Source: Mesaphorura yosii (lineage: Eukaryota > Arthropoda > Collembola > Poduromorpha > Tullbergiidae). Taken from it: DNA of 64,000 nucleotides. The DNA is taken from contig WIXG01000348.1 of assembly GCA_009869945.1 (NCBI GenBank), positions 1-64,000 on the forward strand, given 5' to 3'. Shown in pieces: positions 38,601-49,887 of the stretch. The translations under genes and the position numbers were made by a program. The notes beneath the pieces were generated by a model, which made no database searches, was not told the DNA's origin, and saw only the letters and a list, made by a program, of their open reading frames with translations. The stretch's first letter is position 1, and the number at the start of each line of letters is the position of its first letter.

Positions 38601-41533
38601 TTCGTCGGACTAGCACTAGACAACTTTAATTGACTCTCTGAATTTAGCGGATTTACGGTAATGTAAATAGCGGAAGGAAATGGGCGACAGATGGTCAAAG
38701 AATGATTTCGATGTCAGCACGTTGTTACAAAACTGCAAAATGCGGACAAAATTAAAAATTAAGAGATTCGTCGACTCGTGGAAAATTTTCTAAAAAAAGT
38801 TAAGTTAAGCTCCTCAACATGGCGGTGGGTAGTCATTACTTTGCGTCTGATGATCCAATTTTAGAGGTTCAAGCAAGCAAGGCGTACGTCTGTCATGGCC
38901 AAGTTTTACCTGGCTTTTATTCATTTCCTAGAATTAATTCGTTTCTGATCCTTTTCTTGTGTCTTCTGTAAACAATGCGCTGCTGCCATGAAAGACTTTC
39001 ATTGTATACGCACTCCGTTCATTCGTACGCCGAGTTTTACGTCTTCTTCCTGTAACATTCACAGTTCACATCTCAGAAGCATGGCAGCGTGCTCCGTGCG
39101 ATGACAATGACAATGAATAAATGAGCTGAATTCGAATTTGGATCAGAAAACGTAAAAATACAAATTCCTTTTCAAGAATTAGCAAACGAAACACGAAACG
39201 TCTGCGATTACATTTCGATTCTGCATTGGGAATGCAATGCAACTGACCCGGTTTCTTCGGTCTACAAACGACTTTGTTTCAGCATTTTCTTCCAATCCGA
39301 GCATCCTGATTTCTGACGTAAATCTGCATATCATTCGACTAGGTCAGGATGAAGTTGCTCACAAATTCACTATTTAAATGTTTAAACCCTTTAGAAAAAT
39401 TTCACACATGAATATGACAGCAGAATACAAGATTCCACCGATGTTTGCCCCGGTTTAGTGAAAGACCCGATAAATCACTAGCTGCCAATAAAAGTCTGTA
39501 CTTCGGACGATATTTACCACATATTTCAATCAATCAAACGGAACACAAGTTACATGGAACGGAATGACGATTCCATTTCCCGTACTACTAATTCAGCTAT
39601 AATTAATTTATTGATGACCCCTAAAATATCCGGTAGCATGAAATTAAAAATTTCTATCATGAACTGGTTATCGTGGTTATCAATAATCACTTCATGCGTA
39701 CGTGTAATGGTCCCGTGGTCCAATGCTCATTGCGTTTTCCCTTGGTGCAGAATTCGCACATCGAGGAAGGTCTTAACTAGTGCATTAGCTGTTTAGTTAT
39801 TCACAGTTTCACGGGCCCTGGCTCTTTCTTCTTTAGTACAGTATAAGCGAATGCGATCATGAAGTGACGCTCAACAATGTACTCTGCATCCCTCCTGGTA
39901 CAACCGGTACATTAACACTTGCTTTAGTCTCCTGTCTCTCATACCAAATTTTTTTCATTAATTCTATTTTGGGGGCTTCTTTTTCTTCCTCCATTTTCAA
40001 CGCGCGTCTTCGTCGCTCCGCGTCTATAAATACCACAAAACAAATCTCAAGCGGTCTCAAATCAGTTTTGCCAAACATCAACAAAGGACCAGTTCAAGTC
40101 CACGGACACGTTGTAGATCTCGCCATTTTTGCGCCAGAAAATCTAATTATTTCTTGTGGTTTTGCCGTAGAATTGTCTACTACTTTTGACAATTGATTGA
40201 CTACACAGCTGAACCAAGTGCGTATGTGCGCAGAAAAGGAATCACAGAGGTGACAATCGGGATCAGTGAATGGTTTGACAATTTGTGACAAGTGGAAACG
40301 ACGCACGTTCATAATCAAGTGAAAGCTCCTGATAAGGATTCTTTCTCTTAAGGTAAGCACGCTGGAGTTTTAGCTAGTATTAGTATTATTATTACAACTA
40401 CTGGCTAATTGATTATTACATTGGTAATCGCCACAGACTACAAATCGAATATCAAAACTAGAAAACAAAAAGCCGTTCGGGTTCTCTTAAAAACTTCCTG
40501 AAAACACTTTTTTTTTTAAAAAAAAAAGTTTGTTTCTTCTAGTTATAGTGGCATGATTATCAGTTTGACAGCGAGTATCGAGTTCGTATTTGCAGTTACA
40601 TAATGACGACAGTTCCGGGCGAATTCATCATTATTTCTTTCCAGTCTTGCGTGAATGAAATGAAAACCTGTTGATTATCGAGACGGGCAGAACTCACCGT
40701 TGCAATTTATTTGAGATATTTGATTTTTGATGCAAATCTTAGTCAAGATCGTTTGATCGTTATTGTCAAATTATAATACTAACGAGCAGGATTTGCATCG
40801 TCATTTCCTGTGCAGGTCTTTAAATCGCATTCGTGCATTGGATTCGTAAACCCTGTTTGTGTAACATGCAATTGAAGTATCAGCGATTCAGAATTGCAGG
40901 CTCGATGACTGAAAGTGTGTCATCAGTCATTGAGCTTGACTTAGAACTTGATTCTTCGCGATTCAGGTCAGCTTCAGCGTCTATTGTATTCCTCATTCTT
41001 GATTTTGATTCTTGCGGTCCAAACACACGCACACAGCAGCGCTCGCATTTGGCGTTCTCTTCGCAGTCTCTGTTTTGGTGTTTTGATTGACCATGAAAAA
41101 AGTGAGTAGAAAAAATAGTCCGTACAAAAGAACAAATGAAATTGATGCGTGGTAACGTGAAAATTGCTGCGGCTAGTCCTCGCATAACAAAAGATGAAGA
41201 AACGGAGATGAAAATGAGTTCTTTAACACAAAGGCGTGCAAAGAAGGAATTCTGCACTGCAGTTTGCATAAAAGCCTAAATTCGTGGATTCAGATCATAA
41301 AAAGGAAATTTCCCACAGCCATTCGCGAGAATTTTAGTTCGCTTGTTTCGAATTGATTGTCCATTGGCGATCTGGCCTTAATTTTACACTAAATTAAAAG
41401 TGAATGACCACAGCTTCGGTTTAATGAATCCTGGTCCTGCACTGATCATAATTGCATCCTGCTTTCTCTTGCTCGGTTTTAGGATCTACGTGATCAGTGA
41501 TTGTGATCAACCACAAACCAGACCAATCTGAAG
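35641..41533. other. Gene-poor stretch of 5.9 kb
   Basis: No gene can be supported. A minus-strand frame at 40084-39857 with a charged helix (ERRRRALKMEEEKEAPK) looks mildly coding but has no clear start, splice partner or family. An AC-T10-A10-GT palindrome lies near 40506-40529. The left part may contain the 5' exon(s) of the unknown nuclear protein. The right part is the promoter region of the first tandem secreted-protein gene, with TATA-like ATAAAA sequences at ~41270 and ~41299. Confidence 0.35.
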
Positions 41534-43272
41534 ATGAGACCAATGAAAGGTGGAGTGCGCACCGCAGCCATTCTGGCGGTGGCTCTGGTCATGACCATCA
41601 CACCCACAACATACGGAGCCACAACCGCTGACAAAATTTACAAAAGCGCCACTAAAAGCAGCAGCTTGACCAACACTGCTGGCGAAGGCGGCACGAACCA
41701 CTTGTATGACGAACAGCTTCAAGCACGATCTTCATCGGTCCCTTCGCCTGCCGCAGTCTCTTCGTCGTTTTCTCCCACGACCGCTATCGTGTCTGGGCAA
41801 ACACACCATTACGGGCTGCAAGGAAGTGGATCAAATGCACGGTCAGTCGTGGCTCCCATCGTGTATGCCCAGAATCGTGATGCGTACGTGGCGCCAGCTG
41901 GAGGCGGTGCCGCAGGCGGGTACGCAGGCAGCTCAGCAGCAAGTTCGGCGTATGGCGCACCTGCGACAGGAAGCAGTGCCGGCGGTTACGGGAATGGACA
42001 AGGGCAACAGTCGATGACTTACTATTACTACCACTATCCAGCACAGCAAGGTGGCGGCTGGGGCGAGTCCACCGGTAAGTTTTATACATCTGTTGTACTG
42101 ACCAAACAGTTTGTCAGATAACTTACCCATCGTGAATTCATCTCTCATTTAAACTTACAAAGTTGAGACATTTAAGATGCCCGCCCGCATTATGTGCAAT
42201 ATTTTCGGGTTTCAGTTGCTGGAAAGAATGGTGGCCGTGACTATGCGACGTCAAATCAACTTAAATGTTCGAATCAGAATTTAATTTTTGCAGTTTTAAT
42301 TGAAATTTCAAATAGGGCAAGTGAAAGCGATTAGTCAGTTGCAGTATTCAAGGACCGAGGTTCCAATTGCACTCCATTTAGTTCTATTTTTCCCACTAAT
42401 AAAATGTTTCTTTTTCAAAGTTTCTTCGAATAATCTTAGTTATATGCATTTGGATTAATAAGACCCTGCCACAGTGATGAATCTGTAATTTTTACTCTTG
42501 CTTCAGGTTACGACGATGATGACGGGTTCGGAGACTTGACAGGATTAGCCGGGTTGCTCGGCCTCAAAGGGCTGAAGGGTCTCAAAGGCCTGGGTGGACT
42601 CGGTCTTCTCGCACTTCTCAAATTCTTCAAACCACTGTTGCTCGGATTATTGCTGCCGCTGCTGCTCCTGCTCCCACTTTTGCTTCTATTCATTCCGATT
42701 CCAGTTGTGACAGTCCCTGCAAATAATGGACGTGCTCTGGACTTTGGCAATGAGATTGGAGCAAGCGGTGGGTACTACTCAATTGGGTCCGTGATTACCG
42801 ACAAAGTCTACAAATCAGTGCAGCTCGCACAGGATGTACTCACCAGCTCCCAGTGCGTCGAGAGAATCGCGTGCGAATTGAGTCGTCGGGGCCATGGCAC
42901 GAATTTGGACAAACTTGTAACCACGTAAGCTGCGATTTTCGTGCACATTGATTCATGAGCAGATAGTGTTAACTATTTCGTTTTACTTTCAGTGTGTTTG
43001 AGAAAACGGAATCTCTTAGCTCGAAGAAATGGAAGCGAGCCATGAGAGCTTACATGGACTCTGGATTCAACACTGGGACTTCGAATCCCAAATTCAAGTC
43101 TCTCGGTGCTGGCGTATGTAGTAAGTACACGTGCGACCTGTTCAGGGAATTTGCCTCCCGCTTAGGCTTCGGTGGAACAAGTTCTTCAGCTGCTTCGTCG
43201 GAAAACAGAAGTCAAACGACGAGCACTGGCTCACCTTCCGCCGCAGCGTCAAATGAAGCCTCTTCTATGTAA
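41534..43272 (+). CDS. Secreted/membrane protein of unknown tandem family, copy 1
   Basis: Three exons (41534-42074, 42507-42924, 42993-43272) encode 412 aa. A signal peptide (RTAAILAVALVMTITPTTYG) leads into a low-complexity region rich in Ser, Ala, Gly and Tyr (YAGSSAASSAYGAP, YYYYHYP). Next comes a leucine/glycine-repetitive hydrophobic block (GLKGLKGLKGLGGLGLLALL, then a ~25-residue Leu/Pro run) ending IPIPVVTVP, and after it a C-terminal domain with QCVERIACEL and a second cysteine pair (GVCSKYTC). The motif DKxYKS occurs twice, near the mature N-terminus and again before the cysteine domain. Its neighbour at 45141 has the same order. Gly/Tyr-rich secreted sequence suggests a cuticle, silk, egg-coat or matrix component (inference). 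I do not recognise the family. Confidence 0.8.
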
Positions 43273-45013
43273 AATACCTGCAATAATTAACGTGACGATG
43301 GACAATGCAAGTGACAAGTACAAACTATGACTCTTGGACTATTTTCTTCTTCGGCGACTTTCCAGACACCGATCATTTTTGACCAGACTCTTTAACCTTC
43401 GAACGACAGCAGCTTGACAAAGCCCGGCTCACACGACACCTGGTAAAAGACAAGAGAATGAAACGCTCCTGCCGCACGCAGCCATTAAACCTTGCGTTAG
43501 TTGGCTCACCTGAAGAAGGATGGCTCACGAGAACAACGTACGAGATGACTATGGCACCACCCGCTGGCATCGGTAATGAAATCTTCGTAATGGAATGAAT
43601 GAAAAATCTGCACCCCAGTTTAGAGATTTACGACTGCTAAAAATACAACATGAATTGAGATCTGAACGAGAAGACCGCTTACTTTTTATCACTGAACACG
43701 AATATCAATGGCACGACGGCGGCGGTAGGACTTCACAGCACACATGTTGGACTTTTTCTTTCGTCGTAAAAACGGTCCACTAATTCTCCGTCGCATCGCC
43801 GACACAGCAGCTTTTCAGTTCGTAATTCTAGCCTACCTTCACCAACGACGTCAACAACGGCAAGCCGAAAGCCAGCAAAAGGGCCACTTTCTCATGATGG
43901 CAACTGAGTGCGATTGGTAATTAAACTTGATGATCAATGAACTCAAAGAAGAGCAATTGGAAGATTGAGCACAAATTGTATGAAATGAAGATCAAACTCC
44001 GTTCCGTTCCAAATCGTTACATTTACACATTTGACTCAAGACAAGCACAGCGAAATTTGGTCGAATCAATGGGTACTGCGGCAAGATGCAAGAACTTTCT
44101 TCTCGGCATAATTCTTCCGGCGGCTTCAGCTTTAAGATTTTCATTTCATAATTCATAATTTCTCTTCAGCCCGCTTGCACCTTTGCCTTCACCACGACCA
44201 CGATGAACTGAATTTGGACGTCTTGACAAGTTGCGAAAGTCGAAAGTGGGTCACTAGAACCAGGCACGAAGAATTTTGTTCATTTCGTGGAATGCCATTC
44301 AAAGCTGCAGCATTTGCATCATCATCGTCTGCGTCGCATTGATTGGAATTCGGCAGAGGAGCCGGATCCGGTGGACCTGTGCAACAATGGCAAAAAATAT
44401 CTGCTACAGCTGCAACAATGTATTGACATGCTGTTGATTGGCATCTTCATGCTGTGCCGCTCCGACTGCGAAGCTGCGATTTGAATATTAACAAGATTAC
44501 AAGAATGGAAAGAAAGAAAGACGATGATTTCATGATGTTCGCTAAACACCAAATTTGTAATTGTAATTCTAATCACCATCCGCATGGCTGTGACTCGGTG
44601 ACCCGACATTGACATTGGGGCAGTGGAGTACGAGCGCAAGTTCAACGCGTAGCAACTGCATGCATGCGAATCTCAAGACTCCACCTTCGAATCCTAAAAT
44701 AAGAAATGTTGGTCTCTCTTCCCGGGCGAGTGAACAATGAGGAAGGAGAAAAGAATTCAATTAACCCTTTACGATCCGCGCATTGTACTCTCATCTGCTG
44801 TTGATTGTTGTACCACACACCGTAGATCTCATTTCGCATGTTCTCCGCTGCTCATAACTCCTTAATAATAGCACTTATGGACGTTAAACGCCAGTTTGGT
44901 TGCGAATACGCATGCGAATCCTTCTTTCTCCTTTTGTATGTCATAAAAATAGCCTGGTAACCCCCATTTGATACCTTCTTCGCGTACTTCGTGATGTGCC
45001 GGCACCGGAAACC
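43273..45013. other. Spacer between the tandem paralogues
   Basis: About 1.7 kb without a supported gene. Short frames lack domains. It contains the 3' UTR of copy 1 and the promoter region of copy 2. Confidence 0.4.
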
Positions 45014-45020
45014 TATAAAA
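45014..45020 (+). promoter_or_regulatory. TATA box of tandem copy 2
   Basis: TATAAAA lies 120 bp before the start codon at 45141, so transcription would begin around 45045. The focused-promoter signal supports the ATG choice, although the frame is open further upstream. Confidence 0.5.
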
Positions 45021-45140
45021 GCAATTGACGACGAAACCAGTCGCGTTAAACGACAAACCAAGGCCAAGTTTGGAGATCCGCAGCACAAGGAATCAGAAGA
45101 TCGGTTGTTCAGTGCAGTGAAGATCGGCGAAATATCTGCC

Positions 45141-46475
45141 ATGAAGAAATTGCTCCTCTTGACTGTTTGTGCCCTGTTGCGCAGTGCTCCGGTGCTCGGT
45201 GCCTCCAGCTCAGTTTCCATTTCCGATAACAAGCAGAGCCAATCTTTCATCGGAAGTCTTCCGTACAATGAACAACTCCTGCCAGCCGAAGATCATTCGA
45301 GGGGATTGGGAACGGGGTCGCAGCAAATGTCCTATCAGCAGTACCAGCAGAGCTACGACTCGAGCAAGCAGTATAATCCAGTGAACACGGATGTTGGCTA
45401 CGTGTCAGCCGCGTCCGCACAAGCTCCGAGCCAAGCGTCAATAACGTTTGGAGGTTCTGGGACGTCTGCGAATGTTGGAGACAATAAGGTAAGAAAAACA
45501 AGTTAAATCATTTGACAAAGTCGCAGCCCTAAGAAAGAAATAACGCCCGTATTTTCCCACCGCCAACAGTATTCTGCCAACGTTCCCAGCTACGACACTC
45601 CCATCGTCCAAGATTCTTACGGTAACCCAAAACCAATGGGAGGCTACGGAAGACCAGTTTCGGGAGGCTACGGACCACCATCAACTTCGTACGGTCCAGT
45701 GAAGGGTGAGGGGTACGGGTACCAGCAGTACGGAGTCCAAGGTGGATATCATGACCACTACGATGAACCGTCAAGCGGTGTCGGTGGTCTCGGTAGCCTC
45801 TTTGGTGGAAAGGGGTCCCTATTCAGTGGATTCGGAGGACTCTCCAGCCTGTCAGGTGGGCTTGGCGGTCTCGGAGGTAACGTGGGCGAAGGCTTTGGAG
45901 GCGTCGAAGGGCTGGGCGGAGGAGCTGAAGGTGCTGGACCGCTTGGCGGAGTCGCAGCAGTCAAAGCAGTAATCATTGCCATCAAAGCCATCAAAGGAAT
46001 CTTGAAATTCAAATCCTTCTTCCTCTTTGGCTTGCTCTTCCTTCTCCTTCTACCTGCCATTCTTATCTTTCTTCCAATTCCTGTCATCACCATCACTCCG
46101 ACCGAACCGGCGCAAGAGTCATCGAACTCAGCCGTGCCGCTGACTCCAACGAGTTTCTTCAGTAGCTTCGGCCGATCCAACTCGCAGGCCATGTCCATCG
46201 GACGACAAGTGCTTCTCGAGCTGACAGACAAGGTGTTGGGCTCCGAAGAGTGCTTAGAGCGCATCATCTGCAAACTGCCCCAGTTTCCGAAGTACCAGAA
46301 ACAAGTGAAGTCACTGTGGGTGGACTACGGGAGCAAGTATATCACGAATCGCAGAATGCAGCGGGGAATCGAAGCGTACTTCGAAGAGGAGCAGGACCAG
46401 AAGGAGAAGCAGGCGGCGAAACAACGAGCGTTTAAGTGCAACCAAAAGTTTAAATGCAGTAACAAATTCTTTTAA
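45141..46475 (+). CDS. Secreted/membrane protein of unknown tandem family, copy 2
   Basis: Two exons (45141-45488, 45570-46475; phase 0) encode 417 aa, close to the 412 aa of copy 1. The signal peptide is MKKLLLLTVCALLRSAPVLG. A Gln/Ser/Tyr-rich segment (SYQQYQQSYDSSKQY) and a Gly/Tyr/Pro region (GGYGRPVSGGYGPPSTSYG) follow, then Gly-Leu/Phe repeats (GGLGSLFGGKGSLFSGFGG). The hydrophobic block FFLFGLLFLLLLPAILIF ends LPIPVITITP, matching IPIPVVTVP of copy 1. The tail carries SEECLERIICKLPQF, equivalent to SSQCVERIACELSRR, and a final Cys pair (FKCNQKFKC). Shared order and motifs with different repeat content indicate an old tandem duplication, with the low-complexity parts diverging fastest. 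The hydrophobic block could be a membrane anchor or a self-assembly core. It is read from its own TATA promoter. Confidence 0.8.
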
Positions 46476-49400
46476 TTATTGATTCGTTAAATTATCATTA
46501 ATTTATTGCTAATTGGCCAGACTACAGAGATATCAACCGCAGATCAAATCAAGGTAAATCGGTAGCAGTAAATTATTACGGTCGGACGCGACGCAGGACA
46601 ACACAACGTGACATTCTAATCAGCTGCCCCGCCTTTTGAAACGAATCTTGCCATATGCCATAATCTTGTCTTAGCTTACCCCGAATCACCTGTAAACAGT
46701 TGACAGTTTAGCACAGTAGTGACTCGTTCTTGACCTCGACTCTCACTGACGATAAACAAACCGACCTATTTTGCTCATTTGTGACAGACTGACTATTTTA
46801 TTACGACTAGTGCTAATTAATGGACACTTCACCACTCTTACACTTCCACGACGTACTTTTATGCATTATGACTTTGTACTTGGACTTTTCTGACTATTTT
46901 GACGTTTGACTGTGATTTTATTGTAAATTATTGCTCAGACAAAGCGCACAAAACTTGCCAGTGGACATTTTCTACATTATTTTATTGAATTTTGTTGTAG
47001 ATCACGTAAAGTATAATTTATTCTTGTATTTTATATTTTTATTAATTTGGTATTGCAAATTGCAATTTATAATTTAATGATTGTAAGTTATTAGAATCAT
47101 GTGAAACCACCAAAATGGAAATTGAGGGGTTCGCATTACCACGTACCATGTACCAGTTGTTCATTGTACTCTATTTTAAGGAGATTGTTGAACGTGAATA
47201 AAGAATCTTAAGTGTAATGAACGGGCAAATGAATGAATATTAATTACAGTCATAAAATCCGAACTCAATTTCGCCATATCACATCTCCATTTCCCCATTT
47301 TCCCTTTTGCAGTGCCGCATGACCCGAATTTCCTTCGGCTACGCACTGATGAACACAAAACTCTACGCGTTAAGCGATTTCTAATAATAACGGATCTTAT
47401 TTACTGTGCCCGACGCTTATGAGAATAGGCGAAAGGCGTTCACCGCATATTAAATATGAATGCGTGTATGAGTTTTTATGGCTAATAAAATTCCGAGTAC
47501 GTGTTACATCTTACGTGTCTAAAAATAGCAATAGCAACAGCATCCAGAGATGACTGACTTGATACGTGAGACGAGAGTCGCATCTCGTCTGCCACACCAC
47601 GCACGGCCAAGCCGCAAAAGTCAAGCCAGGCCTCACTGATGTCGACAATGACTGACTGAAAACCGAGCATTGTGTCAAATCGCAGCGTGCCGCAAACACA
47701 ACAACAATGAGCCAAGTTCAAGTTCAGTCTTCAGTCGAGTTATCTGCAAATCTTGCGTAGGGTCTTGACGTTGACATCTTGTCAATAATAAACGCACAAC
47801 TGCAGAATGCAAAATGCTATTCAGCAGTTGCGAAGTACACAGAGGTTAAGCCACGATTACGCTTACCGGCGTACCAAATTATGATTAGGAGGGCAGGCGG
47901 CGATGGTGATACGATTCCAATTCGTATCGCCTCCTGCTGGGTTACCTGTTATTATTTGTGTCGTGTCTTGTCATCCACCTCCGCGAAAGCCAGCGTTGTG
48001 ATATTAATGAAGATGAAAGATGAGCAGATGACATGAATTTGTGAAGGAAAACCGGAACTTATTGCGAATGGAAAAAAAATATCGATGAGCAAGGAGTTAC
48101 TGAAGGGCAGAGGGTCAATTAAGCTTTCGGGAAAGAATGCCTCACTTTGCACAACAAAAGCCGCTTGAATTTAGCATAAATTGTGAAGGTATAAAATTTT
48201 AGCGTAGAAATTAGCTTGGTATTGTCATCTCGAAATCTGTGTTTCAATTTTGTCTCAAGAGCAATAATACATCACATAGATTCTGTTGAATGCACACGCA
48301 CTTTCATTACGGTTGACCAATGCAAGCTAAAGGCACGTAAGGTGTGAAGACTGTATGAAATTACCCAATTATAACTCGTTACTCAGGCTGTTAATGCAAT
48401 TTCTGACTCACACCCATTTTTGGACTGGCTTTTGCCATCATCGTCCTTGAACTGAACACAAAACACGAAGCCATACATTCTCCATCGCGTACGTAATGTA
48501 TTTCTGTATAATACAGCATAATATTGACTTTAAAATGTATGCCAGTCCATGACTGACTGACTACGGTTACGGCTGCACGCTACACAATAGCAATAATGGC
48601 ATAACTACTTCGTGCATGATCCAGCGACGAAGCATGAGCACGGCATTAATAATCAAGATCATAATGCAATCATCTTCATCGTAATATGTACCTGACGTAA
48701 CAAAAGCGTAGCATCACACTGCGTTGCAATGAACAGTATTGTACGAATACAAGGCGGCGGTGCTGGAAGTCCCGACCAGGTGAAATGTGAGTTTGTCACT
48801 CAATTCTCGCATTAAGGCATTAAGCCTCCACGTTCATCACACAAATCGATATTTAAAATAGCAAAACATTGAGCAGAGCAGCCAGCCTGGTCAAGTTCAC
48901 ACGTCAGTCGTCGAGTTTGCTCGACAAATATTTGCAAATTACACGAAAAGTTTTGGTGATTCTAGACAAATAGCCAAAAGCCGCATTCCCGCAGTGTCCG
49001 TCAGTTTCCATTTCGCGTGTTGTCAAATGTTTACCTGTTCCAACAAGCGACGCACACAGCGGTTGTGACAGTGTTGTTGTTTGAATTGAGCTTCGCTTTC
49101 CCAGTTAAATCGGCATGTGGCAGGAATTCTCAGACTGAATCGCTCTCCGTAAGCAGTGTAGTGATTATGGATTAATAACATGAGCACTGTGACAAAAGCG
49201 AGTTGGTCCTGGTCAGTCAACGAGAATAAACGAAGACGAAGACGCATTTGAAATTCTTTTATCCTCCCACGATGACAAGACAAGACAACGGAACGGCACG
49301 AAATCAAGAGTGAGTTAAAGCAATTGCCAGTGCATTTGCACTTTACTGTGACTGACTTCAATTTTTTGTGCATTCTTTTGTAATAACAGCAGGAGTGATG

Positions 49401-49887
49401 TGATTGCTGTTACCTTTCTCGTCTTCTTCGCGTTTGTGAGTGAATGCTCCATACCATGCCATAAATGGACTTTACTTCATCATCGCATCGGCAAACAACT
49501 ACGATGATGGTGATGGTGACGCGAACGCGAAAATCGAAGAGATGCTCAGGCTCACTTTTTGTTTATCGTCAAATCACCAGTACGTACCTCGTAATTGTGG
49601 CGTGTCCTCGCGAATTTTCGTACCCCGGCCCAGTCTCTTGCCGTCCTGAACCCATCCGGCTCAAAACTTAGAAGATAAGAAGATTGCCGAGACTACTTGA
49701 CCGAATTCCGTGCCTTTATTGTGCTTTTCTTGGAACTGTGTACCTGAATTGTGCTTTAGTACGGTCAAGCGCAGCAACCAATCCATTTGACGCAGCCTCT
49801 TATCATCAGGGCCTTCGTACTTCAGATTGGTCCATATCCCTCGTTATCAGCGATAAACTGTCGACCGGTCGGTGATTTTGAATTAGA
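46476..49887. other. Gene-poor stretch of 3.4 kb
   Basis: No coding sequence, RNA gene or mobile element is recognised. It is AT-rich after copy 2 (46476-47100), consistent with a 3' flank. The right end is the 5' region of the PET-LIM gene. Confidence 0.35.

Noticed and set aside
39857-40360. Two overlapping minus-strand frames with a charged helix and an IWYERQE segment
   Set aside because: They would need a ~54-nt intron without good splice sites and match no family I can name.
45758-46273. Pro/Ser/Arg-rich 171-codon minus-strand frame
   Set aside because: It is the antisense shadow of the Gly-rich repeats and Leu block of tandem copy 2.
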